DNA of 64,000 nt from positions 186,001 to 250,000 of the forward strand of contig CBDFIN010000008.1 in the NCBI GenBank assembly GCA_965248135.1, given 5' to 3'. Below, one piece after another: positions 45,194-53,997 of the stretch. How positions within the stretch are numbered: position 1 is the first letter of the stretch; every line of letters begins with the position of its first letter. Both the position numbers and the translations under genes were made by a program. Under the pieces are notes generated by a model that saw only the letters and a list, made by a program, of their open reading frames with translations, searched no databases and had not been told where the DNA came from. The DNA is from SZUA-100 sp965248135 (lineage in GTDB: Bacteria; Pseudomonadota; Alphaproteobacteria; Rhizobiales; Rhizobiaceae).

Positions 45194-45341
45194 CGCATGT
45201 CATCTCCATACCCGGCACCCGCTCGACCGATCACCTTGAGGAACTTGCCGAAGGAGCTGACCTACAATTGTGCAAGAGGATATCGAGCTGGTCGAAAAAT
45301 TCTGCCCATCGGCTGGACCCACGGCGATCGATATTCGCTAG
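45194..45341 (+). pseudogene. 3' fragment of an aldo/keto reductase gene, frameshifted
   Basis: One frame reads VISIPGTRSTDHLEELAEGA then DLQL. After a one-base loss near 45275 the next frame reads EDIELVEKILPIGWTHGDRYS. Together these match the C-terminal ~50 residues of AKR proteins. The fragment is bounded by MITE copy 2 on the left and by a CTAGTGG palindrome that replaces its stop on the right. The rest of the gene is not in the window. Confidence 0.75.
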
Positions 45342-45670
45342 TGGTTCTGTGCCAACATTTGCATCCCCCTGCAGCACCCTTATTTACAAATGTTGGAATC
45401 AAAGAACCAGTAGCAAGATATTGAATCTAGTGGTCTGGCTGAAACGCTTGAATCCCTTTTCAGCACGTTCTTTTTCAAGCGCTTTGGCCACAAATACCAC
45501 TAGCAACTTATTGAATTCTAGTGGTTCTTATGATTCCAACATTTGCCATAAGTACGAGCCGCTGGCGGATGCAAATGTTGGCACAGAACCACTAGTGGAA
45601 ATTTCGAATTTGACATTTGAAAATGAACGAAGCTGCAAGTGGGTACCAAATGTCAAATTCATTCCACTAG
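45338..45670. repeat. Tandem array of four CTAG-bounded palindromes (A', B, A, C)
   Basis: A' 45338-45413 (right end mutated to CCAGTAG). B reversed 45427-45503. A reversed 45518-45595, joined to B by the 14-bp linker caacttattgaatt. C 45592-45670 has arms CTAGTGGAAT-type/ATTCCACTAG and inner GAATTTGACATTTG pairing with CAAATGTCAAATTC. Modules A and C share one CTAG (45592-45595). B plus A is the same two-hairpin unit as at 26393 and 62869, inverted. Confidence 0.88.
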
Positions 45671-45738
45671 ACCAGTGGATTGGCCCGGAAAGATATGCCT
45701 GAGTCGAGTTGCCAGCACCCGATTCGCTCACATTGAGT

Positions 45739-48417
45739 TTATTTTCCGCGGTCTTGAATAGCGGCCGCAATGGCGCCGATGGCCCCATCGGCAAGCGAGC
45801 CATTTGGCCCACCCGCCTGAGCCATGTCTGGCCGGCCACCGCCGCCCTTGCCACCAACATGAAGTGAACCAGCGCGCACAAGATCAATGGCATTAAAGCG
45901 GTCGGTCAGATCCGCAGTGACAGCGACCACAATGCCCGCTTTGCCGTCGGGCGCATTGGTGCTGACCACCACAATTCCGGAACCGAGGCTTGATTTTCCT
46001 TCATCCGCCAGCCCCTTGAGCTCCTTCGGGGATATGCCCTCTACAAATTTGCCGACGAAATCGATCTGGCCCTGGGGCGTATTGATTTTAAGAACCGCAT
46101 TGCCCGACGAGGTGCCGCCACCCATGGCCAGTTTCTTTTTGGCATCCGCCAGTTCGCGCTCCATTGCCTTACGCTCGGCGATCAGGTTTTTTACCCTTTC
46201 GCCAGCCTGCGCCGGACTAACTTTCAACAGTCCGGCAATATCGTCTAGCCGTTTCTTTTGATGTTCAAGATAAAGCCGCGCCTCATTGCCACTGAGCGCC
46301 TCGATACGGCGAATGCCGGAAGAAACAGCACTTTGCGAAACCACGGTAACAATGCCGATATCACCGGTATTGGCGACATGTGTGCCGCCGCAAAGTTCAA
46401 TCGAGTAGGGCTTGTTTTCTTTCTCACCACGCAACCCCCGCCCCATCGAAACCACTCGAACCTCATCACCATATTTCTCGCCAAACAGAGCTGTGGCGCC
46501 GGCATCGATGGCATCATCCACCGCCATAATCCGGGTTTCCACTGGTGCATTTTGCAATATAATTTCGTTCGATATCGCCTCAATTTCATCCAGCTCAGCG
46601 GTCAAAACTGGGTCCGCGTAGGAAAAGTCAAACCGCAGCCGGTCAGGCGAAACCAGCGAGCCCTTTTGTGCCACATGATTGCCCAACACCTGGCGCAATC
46701 CCTCATGTAACAAGTGAGTGGCCGAATGGTTGGATCGCAATCGGGTCCGGCGTTGGTGATCAACTTCCATGACTATTGCATCGCCAGTGGACAATGTTCC
46801 CTCTTCCACGACCGCCAGATGGACCAACACGCCATCACCTTTTTTCAAAGTGTTGGTCACGCTCAGCCGGCCTGTCCCGGTGGTTATTGTCCCGGTGTCG
46901 CCCAACTGGCCTCCGGATTCACCATAAAAAGGCGTCTGATTGAGAATAATCGAAACTTCCTCGCCGCTAGTTGCTTTTGCCACCTCCTGGCCATCGACAA
47001 TTAGGGCCAAGACCACCGCCTCGCCACTTTCGGTATCATAGCCAAGAAACTCGGTTATTCCGAGCCGGTCTTTCATTTCAAACCACAGCGCCTCATCAGC
47101 AGTCTCACCAGATCCAGCCCAGGAAGCACGGGCCTCGGACTTTTGCCGCTCCATTTCAACATCGAATCCTGCAACATCAACATCGATGTCACGCCTTCTT
47201 AATGCGTCCTGTGTCAAATCGAGTGGGAAGCCATAAGTATCGTAGAGTTTGAATGCAGTTTTACCGGCAAGAACATCGCCACTTTTCATATTTTCTGTGG
47301 CATCGCTCAAGAGTTCGAGACCACGCGACAAGGTCCGGCGGAACCGGGTTTCCTCTAGCCCAAGCGTCTCGCTTACCAGCGATTCCGCCCTGATCAAGTC
47401 AGGATAGGCCGACCCCATCTGGGTAATCAGTGCTGGTACCAGTTTCCACAACAACGGTTCTTTCGCACCAAGCAGGTTGCCGTGCCGCATGGCCCGCCGC
47501 ATGATCCGGCGCAGCACATAGCCCCGACCCTCATTGGAAGGCATCACACCATCGGCTATCAGAAAACTACTGGCCCTTAGATGATCGGCAATAACCCGGT
47601 GACTTGCCTGATTTTCAACACCACACTGAGTGCCGGTTTCCTCCTCCACCGCCTGGATCAATGCTCTGAACAGATCGATATTATAAACGTCGTGCACGCC
47701 TTGCAAAACCGCAGCCATGCGCTCAAGCCCCATGCCCGTATCGATCGAAGGGTTAGGCAGGTCTATGCGCTTATCGACGGTGACCTGCTCATGCTGCATA
47801 AACACCAGATTCCAGATTTCAACAAACCTGTCACCATCCTCGTCGGGCGATCCGGGCGGCCCTCCAGCCAAGTTTTCACCGTGATCATAAAATATTTCAG
47901 AACACGGACCACATGGTCCGGTCTCACCCATGGCCCAAAAATTATCGTGTGTGGGAATGCGGATTATCCGCCTTTCCGGTAAACCGGCGATCTTTTTCCA
48001 AAGATCGAAAGCCTCATCATCCGTATGATAAACCGTAATCAGCAGCTTTTCCGCCGGCAAATCAAACTCCCGGGTCAAAAGATTCCAGCAAAGTTCGATT
48101 GCGTGTTCCTTGAAATAATCTCCAAAGGAAAAATTTCCCAACATCTCGAAAAACGTGTGGTGACGGGCGGTGAAACCAACATTGTCGAGATCATTATGCT
48201 TGCCACCGGCGCGAACACATTTTTGCGACGTCACGGCACGCGAATAGTCCCGTTGCTCAAGTCCGGTAAAAACGTTTTTAAACTGCACCATGCCCGCGCT
48301 GACAAACATTAAAGTCGGATCATTGCGCGGAACCAACGGTGAAGAAGCGATGACCTCATGGCCGTTCTTTTCAAAATAGTCCAAGAACGCCGATCTGATT
48401 TGGTTTACGCCACTCAT
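45739..48417 (-). CDS. alaS: Alanyl-tRNA synthetase
   Basis: 892 residues from MSGVNQIRSAFLDYF. It has the class II catalytic core with FFEMLGNFSFGDYF and RLEPS-like DTGMGLERMAAVLQG. The editing domain has HSATHLLHEGLR (HxxxH) and CGGTHVANTGD (metal Cys/His), followed by the C-Ala oligomerisation region ending GGGRPDMAQAGG. It charges tRNA-Ala and removes Ser/Gly mischarging. It follows recA on the same strand, a common alphaproteobacterial order; a terminator separates the two. Confidence 0.98.
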   Translation of the reverse strand: MSGVNQIRSAFLDYFEKNGHEVIASSPLVPRNDPTLMFVSAGMVQFKNVFTGLEQRDYSRAVTSQKCVRAGGKHNDLDNVGFTARHHTFFEMLGNFSFGDYFKEHAIELCWNLLTREFDLPAEKLLITVYHTDDEAFDLWKKIAGLPERRIIRIPTHDNFWAMGETGPCGPCSEIFYDHGENLAGGPPGSPDEDGDRFVEIWNLVFMQHEQVTVDKRIDLPNPSIDTGMGLERMAAVLQGVHDVYNIDLFRALIQAVEEETGTQCGVENQASHRVIADHLRASSFLIADGVMPSNEGRGYVLRRIMRRAMRHGNLLGAKEPLLWKLVPALITQMGSAYPDLIRAESLVSETLGLEETRFRRTLSRGLELLSDATENMKSGDVLAGKTAFKLYDTYGFPLDLTQDALRRRDIDVDVAGFDVEMERQKSEARASWAGSGETADEALWFEMKDRLGITEFLGYDTESGEAVVLALIVDGQEVAKATSGEEVSIILNQTPFYGESGGQLGDTGTITTGTGRLSVTNTLKKGDGVLVHLAVVEEGTLSTGDAIVMEVDHQRRTRLRSNHSATHLLHEGLRQVLGNHVAQKGSLVSPDRLRFDFSYADPVLTAELDEIEAISNEIILQNAPVETRIMAVDDAIDAGATALFGEKYGDEVRVVSMGRGLRGEKENKPYSIELCGGTHVANTGDIGIVTVVSQSAVSSGIRRIEALSGNEARLYLEHQKKRLDDIAGLLKVSPAQAGERVKNLIAERKAMERELADAKKKLAMGGGTSSGNAVLKINTPQGQIDFVGKFVEGISPKELKGLADEGKSSLGSGIVVVSTNAPDGKAGIVVAVTADLTDRFNAIDLVRAGSLHVGGKGGGGRPDMAQAGGPNGSLADGAIGAIAAAIQDRGK

Positions 48418-48607
48418 CTTTTTTCCTGTCAAAACTATTTTCGGGCTATTTTTTACATCTCTTATCCGAACTGCGTTGTAGCGAGGGTGCTATTTTATGT
48501 CCAGCACACTGTTGGGCACAATTCGGCGGAACCACTCAACTATTTGCTCTGGTGATTTTGAATGATAACAACCGTATGCGGACCCCTCGGCAACCCGACA
48601 CCAAAGA

Positions 48608-48636
48608 ACAAAAACCGCGGCACACAGGCCGCAGTT
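48608..48636 (-). terminator. Rho-independent terminator downstream of recA
   Basis: On the minus strand, AACTGCGGC pairs with GCCGCGGTT around a 6-nt loop and is followed by TTTTTGTT. It lies about 37 bp after the recA stop. Confidence 0.7.
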
Positions 48637-48672
48637 CCATTGGCATCCTCAAATTGTGCGCAATCAAATAAG

Positions 48673-49776
48673 CTACTTACCGGCAGACGCACCCAATTCC
48701 GGGTCGACACCATCTTCATCCTCCCCGGTTGGGCCATCAGGTAAAATATCACTTATCAGGCCGGCATTTTGACGAATTGCGCGCTCAATTTCATCGGCAA
48801 CGTCGGGATTATTCTTTAAAAATGTCTTGGCATTTTCCCTGCCCTGCCCCAGACGTTGGCTGTCATAGGAAAACCATGAACCTGATTTCTCGACAATTCC
48901 CGCGGTCACGCCGAGGTCAATAAGCTCGCCTGAACGCGAAACACCTTCGCCATACATGATATCAAACTCAACTTGTTTAAACGGCGGTGCCAGCTTATTT
49001 TTAACCACCTTGATACGGGTCTGGTTGCCAACTACTTCATCACGATCTTTCACCGCGCCGATGCGGCGGATATCAAGCCTAACGGAGGCATAAAACTTCA
49101 ACGCATTACCGCCGGAAGTTGTTTCGGGAGAGCCAAACATTACCCCGATCTTCATGCGGATTTGATTGATGAAAATCACCATCGTATTGGAACGCGAAAT
49201 AGAAGCGGTCAATTTGCGCAATGCCTGGCTCATCAACCGCGCCTGCAGCCCTGGCAGGGAATCACCCATGTCGCCTTCGATCTCGGCTCGCGGCGTTAGT
49301 GCGGCCACTGAATCAATAACCAAAATATCGCAAGCACCGGAGCGCACCAGTGTATCGGTAATCTCAAGCGCCTGCTCACCAGTATCCGGCTGAGAAATAA
49401 GCAGGTTTTCCAGATCAACACCAAGTTTGCGTGCATAGACAGGATCAAGCGCATGCTCGGCATCGACAAACCCGCATATGCCACCGCTTTTTTGCGCTTC
49501 GGCAATCACATGCAATGCCATTGTCGTTTTGCCAGAGGATTCGGGGCCGTAAATTTCGACAATACGCCCTTTTGGCAAACCGCCAATGCCGAGCGCGATA
49601 TCCAGACTAAGACAGCCAGTCGGGATAGATTCGATCTCGACAACTTTGTCATTGGCGCCAAGCCGCATGATCGACCCTTTACCAAAAGCCCGCTCGATTT
49701 GTGCAAGTGCTGCATCCAGCGCTTTAGATTTGTCCACCAAATTGTCCTCAACCAGTCTCAAAGCAGATTTTGCCAT
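48673..49776 (-). CDS. recA: Recombinase RecA
   Basis: 367 residues. Walker A GPESSGKTT, the IVEIYGPES block, Walker B LVIDSVAAL, and DNA-binding L1/L2 regions with MGDSLPGLQARLMSQALRKL and INQIRMKIGVMFGSPETT. It forms filaments on single-stranded DNA for recombination and LexA cleavage. A LexA box lies about 116 bp upstream. The acidic C-terminus (GEDEDGVDPELG) is typical. Confidence 0.99.
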   Translation of the reverse strand: MAKSALRLVEDNLVDKSKALDAALAQIERAFGKGSIMRLGANDKVVEIESIPTGCLSLDIALGIGGLPKGRIVEIYGPESSGKTTMALHVIAEAQKSGGICGFVDAEHALDPVYARKLGVDLENLLISQPDTGEQALEITDTLVRSGACDILVIDSVAALTPRAEIEGDMGDSLPGLQARLMSQALRKLTASISRSNTMVIFINQIRMKIGVMFGSPETTSGGNALKFYASVRLDIRRIGAVKDRDEVVGNQTRIKVVKNKLAPPFKQVEFDIMYGEGVSRSGELIDLGVTAGIVEKSGSWFSYDSQRLGQGRENAKTFLKNNPDVADEIERAIRQNAGLISDILPDGPTGEDEDGVDPELGASAGK

Positions 49777-50157
49777 GCCTAACTCCTTATTTCACGGGCG
49801 GCGCACCCTTGCAATCACCTAAAAACGTACACTATTTGTTCTCAATTGTAAAGTTACATAAAATGTTGAAATAATTAGAAAAAACAATTTTGTTCTTTTA
49901 ATGTTCTCATTCCATTCACATTGCAAACCTACCCATGACCAAAACCGAACCGGCCAAAGAGCCGTGAGGATTCGCAACCAACCATGGTATGAACCCTCAC
50001 GCATCGCGATTATTGATCCTGGCCGTTTGGCTATCGGCGGAAAATACGCTGGTCGTTGATCCATAATTGAATTTGCGGCAATTGACGGCATCGAAAAAAT
50101 GGCTGAACTATACACCGGATATGGCTGACGCAAGGCTTAGGCAGCGGAGAGCAAGAC
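49777..50157. other. recA / psuK divergent intergenic region
   Basis: 381 bp. The half near recA is AT-rich and holds the SOS box; the half near psuK shows no gene-like frame. Short open frames here lack ribosome sites. Confidence 0.6.
49892..49906 (-). promoter_or_regulatory. LexA (SOS) box of recA
   Basis: GTTC-N7-GTTC on the + strand, which is GAAC-N7-GAAC in the recA direction, the direct-repeat LexA site of alphaproteobacteria. It sits 116-130 bp upstream of the recA start in an AT-rich region where the promoter is expected. Confidence 0.82.
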
Positions 50158-51090
50158 ATGAAGAAATCGAGCAAATTGTCAGACAACCAACCATCTTGTC
50201 TTTGTGTCGGCGTGGCCAATCTTGATACCAGGGTTGAACTTTTGGCCCCATCGCGTAATGAAGTCTCAAACCCGGCAAAAATAACCTCCATGGCAGGTGG
50301 TGCTGCGCTGAATACCGCGCGAATTCTTGCTTTGCAAGGCATTGCCACGACCTTTGCCGGCCCGCTGGGTAACGATAAAAATGGCCGCATCATTGCCGGT
50401 GTGCTGCAAGATTCCGGCATTGATTGTCGGATAAAGTGGATTAATACGCAGGCCACCGGTAGTTACATTTCGGTTTTAGAACCTGATGGAAAATTGAAAA
50501 TTGCGTGTAATGACATGAGGATACACGACAATTTCTATAATGTAGATGAACTCACCTCTAATCAACTTCTTTTGTCTGTTAAGGCAATTTTTTGTGACGC
50601 CAACCTGGCTGAAAGACAGATTCGCCAGCTAGCTGATCGTTGCAGCCATGCGCTTTTTGCTGCAGCAACTGTTTCACCGGCAAAGGCCGGTCGGCTTATG
50701 CCGGTTCTCGACCGGCTCGATACTGTATTCACAAATCGGGCGGACGCAAGAGCGCTGCTGGCCTTAAAGTCACCGCAACAGTCAACCGAAAATCTAGCGC
50801 GGCAATTGGCAAAAAAGGGCTGTAAGAGCGGCATAGTAAGCGACGGCAAGAGCCCGGTATGGTTTTGGCATGATGGTAAGGTCGACTGCATGGCCGTGCC
50901 CCCTGTCGAAGATATCATCGATGTGACCGGTGCTGGCGATGCGCTTGCCGGCGGCACCCTGGCGGCACTGCTTGGCGGACACCCGTTCGAAAAGGCTGTT
51001 GCCAAAGGAATTGCAGCAGCAGCCATTGTACTAAGGGTTGCCGGGCCTTATCCAGGCAAGAAACTTAACCCCACAGCGCAGGAAAGCTGA
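50158..51090 (+). CDS. psuK: PfkB-family kinase, probable pseudouridine kinase
   Basis: 310 residues of the ribokinase superfamily: N-terminal GGAALNTARILALQGIATTF (substrate side) and C-terminal DVTGAGDALAGGTLAALLGG, which carries the anion hole and catalytic Asp. The pseudouridine-phosphate glycosidase gene starts 4 bp after its stop, so pseudouridine to pseudouridine 5'-phosphate is the likely reaction. This assignment rests on context, because PfkB paralogues are hard to tell apart. Confidence 0.88.
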   Translation: MKKSSKLSDNQPSCLCVGVANLDTRVELLAPSRNEVSNPAKITSMAGGAALNTARILALQGIATTFAGPLGNDKNGRIIAGVLQDSGIDCRIKWINTQATGSYISVLEPDGKLKIACNDMRIHDNFYNVDELTSNQLLLSVKAIFCDANLAERQIRQLADRCSHALFAAATVSPAKAGRLMPVLDRLDTVFTNRADARALLALKSPQQSTENLARQLAKKGCKSGIVSDGKSPVWFWHDGKVDCMAVPPVEDIIDVTGAGDALAGGTLAALLGGHPFEKAVAKGIAAAAIVLRVAGPYPGKKLNPTAQES

Positions 51091-51094
51091 TTTT

Positions 51095-52009
51095 GTGACA
51101 ACCCCATTGAACGTATCACCTGAAGTAGAACAGGCGTTAGCCCGCAATCAGCCGATCGTGGCGCTTGAATCGACCATCATCACCCATGGCATGCCCTGGC
51201 CGCAAAACTTCGATGTCGCCTGCGCTGTTGAAGATGAAATACGGGCCAACGGCGCGGTTCCGGCGACTATAGCCGTCGAGGGTGGCACGCTTCATATCGG
51301 CATGGAGCAGCAACAAATAAAGCGCCTCGCCAGGGCACAAAATGTGATGAAACTTTCGCGCGCTGACCTGGCCTATGCGCTCGCCATGAAGAAAACCGGC
51401 GCTACAACGGTTGCTGCTACCATGGTGGCGGCAGAACTGGCCGGTATTGGAGTTTTCGCCACCGGTGGCATCGGCGGGGTGCACCGCGGCGCTGAAACCA
51501 GCTTTGATATTTCGGCCGATCTGGGCGAACTTTCCCGTACCAACGTCATTGTGGTTTCAGCCGGCCCGAAAGCCATTCTCGATGCGGCAAAGACGATGGA
51601 AGTGCTGGAGAGCGGCGGGGTGCCGGTAATTGGCTATCAAAGCAACGTTATGCCAGCGTTCTGGTCGAGCACCAGCCCTATCGCGGCACCCTTGCGGCTT
51701 GACAGGCCCGAAGAAATTGCCGCCATGGCGTTGATGCGGCAAAGTTTGAGTATCAAAGGCGGCGTGCTGATCGCCAACCCGGTGCCGACAAAAGATGAGA
51801 TTCCAGCCGACACAATGGCCATCCACATTAACCAGGCGATACGGGAAGCCGAAGCAGCCGGCATAGTCGGAAAAGCCGTCACTCCGTGGCTGCTTTCTCG
51901 CATCTTTGAACTGACCGACGGTAAAAGCCTAGAAACCAACATCGCGCTGGTCATGAACAACGCCCGGTTGGCAGCAGAAATAGCGACCGCGCTGTGCAAG
52001 TTGTTATAG
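51095..52009 (+). CDS. psuG: Pseudouridine-5'-phosphate glycosidase
   Basis: 304 residues from a GTG start with AGGAAAG upstream; a longer frame overlaps psuK. Signature blocks: VALESTIITHGMPWPQN, IAVEGGTLHIGM, TTVAATMVAAELAGI, FATGGIGGVHRGAE with conserved Asp/Lys residues, and a late ANPVPTKDEIP. It cleaves pseudouridine 5'-phosphate to uracil and ribose 5-phosphate with a divalent metal. It forms a two-gene operon with psuK. Confidence 0.96.
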   Translation: MTTPLNVSPEVEQALARNQPIVALESTIITHGMPWPQNFDVACAVEDEIRANGAVPATIAVEGGTLHIGMEQQQIKRLARAQNVMKLSRADLAYALAMKKTGATTVAATMVAAELAGIGVFATGGIGGVHRGAETSFDISADLGELSRTNVIVVSAGPKAILDAAKTMEVLESGGVPVIGYQSNVMPAFWSSTSPIAAPLRLDRPEEIAAMALMRQSLSIKGGVLIANPVPTKDEIPADTMAIHINQAIREAEAAGIVGKAVTPWLLSRIFELTDGKSLETNIALVMNNARLAAEIATALCKLL

Positions 52010-52090
52010 CGCATTGCTACGGCCCAGCACCTTTCGACCCTCCGATGCCTCTTCATATCAACCGGTAATATCAAGGGAAGCTGATTTGGT

Positions 52091-52294
52091 CACGGCGATC
52101 GCTTGAAAGAAAGTTTATCCGCATGGCGCCCGAATGGAGGGATTTTTGAAGAAAAATCTCGGGAATTCGGGTCAGCCCTGAGCATTGCTCATGTGAGGAC
52201 GGTGATTGAGGCGCAAAAAGCGCCGCAAAGAAGCGCCCGCAGCGGAGCAAACTAACAAAATACGTGCAAATCGCTTTCAATCGATTGCCGTGGG
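52091..52294 (+). repeat. MITE-like ~205-bp repeat, copy 3
   Basis: Same element, flanked by the 8-bp direct repeat gatttggt (52083-52090, 52295-52302). Compared with copy 1 it lacks two bases in the gattttttcaa loop region, which breaks the open frame but keeps the hairpin. The right duplication touches the stop codon of the next (minus) gene. Confidence 0.88.
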
Positions 52295-52301
52295 GATTTG
52301 G

Positions 52302-53702
52302 TTATTCTTCAGCCAGGTTCGCAAGTTGAGCCAAAGTGATGGGTTTAACCGGCGTACGGATGCTGTAGGTACCGACTTCCTGCATGCTTCTGCCTGTCTC
52401 TTGCGCCAATATACCGCTTATGGCAAGCCCGCATTGACGTCCCATACAGGGACCCATACCGGCGCGGGTAAAGGCACGCGCCTGATTGGGGCCGGTGCAG
52501 CCGAGTTCGGCCAGGTTGCGGATTTCGTTTGCGCTGACCGATTCACACCGGCATACCATGGTGTTGCCAGGAATAGTGGCGAAAGCTGCAGCCGGCGGAT
52601 ACAAAATGTCGAGCAAGTGTCTCATCCGCCTCATAGCTGACAGGTTCCTATCATCCGCCCGCTTCTGATTTGCGGTTCCGTTTGGTCCTTCCTTGCCGAG
52701 CTTGGCAATCAGGTGCCGGGCCAGACCGCGTCCCTGGAGGGTGGCAGATTCACCACCCATAATACCAGCGCCATCGCCGATAACCCACAATCCAGCCTGA
52801 CTGGTTTGTCCTTTCTGGTCCAGTCGAGGCTGCCAGCAATGCTGCGCTTCATTCCAGACATGTTCGCAGTTGGCCGCCTGGGTCAGATGGGTATTGGGAA
52901 CAATGCCGTCGTGCACCAGCAACAGCGACGTTTCAATTTCACGGGACTGTCCCTGCTGCCGGTAGCGGACGGATTCAACGCCGTCACTGCCAACCGCTTC
53001 GAGATGCTCAACCGCAAAGAGATGTTCAACGTCTGATCGGGCAATTTCTGCACGCCACGCCAGCCCTTTGGTCAATTGGGGCAAGTTACCAATTGCCGCC
53101 TTTAACAATGGCATTACGGCACCGGCAGTTGGCCATTTTCGCGCGGTGTCGAGCACAGCGCCGGGGCGAACGCCGGCACTGATGAGCTGATGGGCGTACA
53201 GATAAAGCAGCGGGCCACTGCCCGCGAGAACCACGCCATCACAGGGCAACATGCCTGAATCCTTTAACAGCGTCTGGGCAGCCCCAACGCCCATTACACC
53301 CGGCAGGTTCCACCCTGCAAAGGGTGTCGGGCGTTCCATTGCACCGGTAGCCAGCACAACTTCGCGGGCCTTGATGATACTGGCGGTTTTGCCTTCAGTG
53401 ACACCCAGGCCGATAGCGTTTTCTTGACAGTCTATGTCCCAGACACTGGTGCCGAAATGCCATTCGATGTTCTTTTCCCGCCTCGCTGCCTCGATCAAAT
53501 CGAGCCCCCGGCAATAGTCTGCTCCAAGCCAATCGAGAATTGTGCTGGGCGCGCGCGCAACCTTTTCACTTGCCCGATAGATCTGTCCGCCCGGATAGGG
53601 TTGTTCATCAATCAACTTGACCGCGATATCTGCGCGCGCCAGTTCTGTGGCGAGGCTTAAGCCGGCTGGCCCCGCACCAATGATGGCAATGTCACGCTTC
53701 AC
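52302..53702 (-). CDS. FAD/NAD(P)-dependent oxidoreductase, HcnB/opine-oxidase subunit A-like
   Basis: About 466 residues from a GTG start that overlaps the previous gene by 11 bp. N-terminal dinucleotide fold IAIIGAGPAGLSLATELA, a second NAD-binding GSGPLLYLYAHQL, WVIGDGAGIMGG, and a C-terminal Cys-rich BFD-like region (CRCESVSANEI...GCTGPNQ...GMGPCMGRQCG). It matches the A subunit of octopine/nopaline oxidases, HcnB and hydroxyproline dehydrogenases. With the next two genes it would form a heterotrimeric, membrane-linked amino-acid-type dehydrogenase. Confidence 0.9.
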   Translation of the reverse strand: MKRDIAIIGAGPAGLSLATELARADIAVKLIDEQPYPGGQIYRASEKVARAPSTILDWLGADYCRGLDLIEAARREKNIEWHFGTSVWDIDCQENAIGLGVTEGKTASIIKAREVVLATGAMERPTPFAGWNLPGVMGVGAAQTLLKDSGMLPCDGVVLAGSGPLLYLYAHQLISAGVRPGAVLDTARKWPTAGAVMPLLKAAIGNLPQLTKGLAWRAEIARSDVEHLFAVEHLEAVGSDGVESVRYRQQGQSREIETSLLLVHDGIVPNTHLTQAANCEHVWNEAQHCWQPRLDQKGQTSQAGLWVIGDGAGIMGGESATLQGRGLARHLIAKLGKEGPNGTANQKRADDRNLSAMRRMRHLLDILYPPAAAFATIPGNTMVCRCESVSANEIRNLAELGCTGPNQARAFTRAGMGPCMGRQCGLAISGILAQETGRSMQEVGTYSIRTPVKPITLAQLANLAEE

Positions 53703-53997
53703 TCTCTGCCTCCAAAGATGCATGGCCGCAATGCGCCCGCACCCGCATGCCCTCCTCGACGCGCTCCCTGCAGGCCTGGCGGCTGCCCATTCCGTCAATC
53801 GCGACCAGGCATTCGAAACAATTGCCGATCATGCAATAGGGACCGCGCGGCGATTGGTCTTCTGCGGAATAACGGAAGTGAACAATGCCGGCAGCCAGCA
53901 GTGCGGCTGCAATAGTATCACCCTCCTGAGCGGTGATGGCGCGGTCTTCAAATTCAAACATCACCGGCCGGTCGATCTCGGCCACCCGTCTAAACAT
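53692..53997 (-). CDS. (2Fe-2S)-binding subunit, HcnA-like
   Basis: 101 residues from MFRRVAEIDRPVMFEFEDR. Cys ligands are in CMIGNCFECLV and in GSRQACRERVEEGM, the ferredoxin-fold pattern of HcnA/SoxA-type small subunits. It carries electrons between the two flavoproteins. It overlaps both neighbours (8 and 11 bp), so stoichiometric coupled translation is likely. Confidence 0.9.
   Translation of the reverse strand: MFRRVAEIDRPVMFEFEDRAITAQEGDTIAAALLAAGIVHFRYSAEDQSPRGPYCMIGNCFECLVAIDGMGSRQACRERVEEGMRVRAHCGHASLEAESEA

Noticed and set aside
37593..52294. CRISPR array
   Set aside because: Repeats are about 205 bp, three copies, many kilobases apart, and flanked by their own target duplications.
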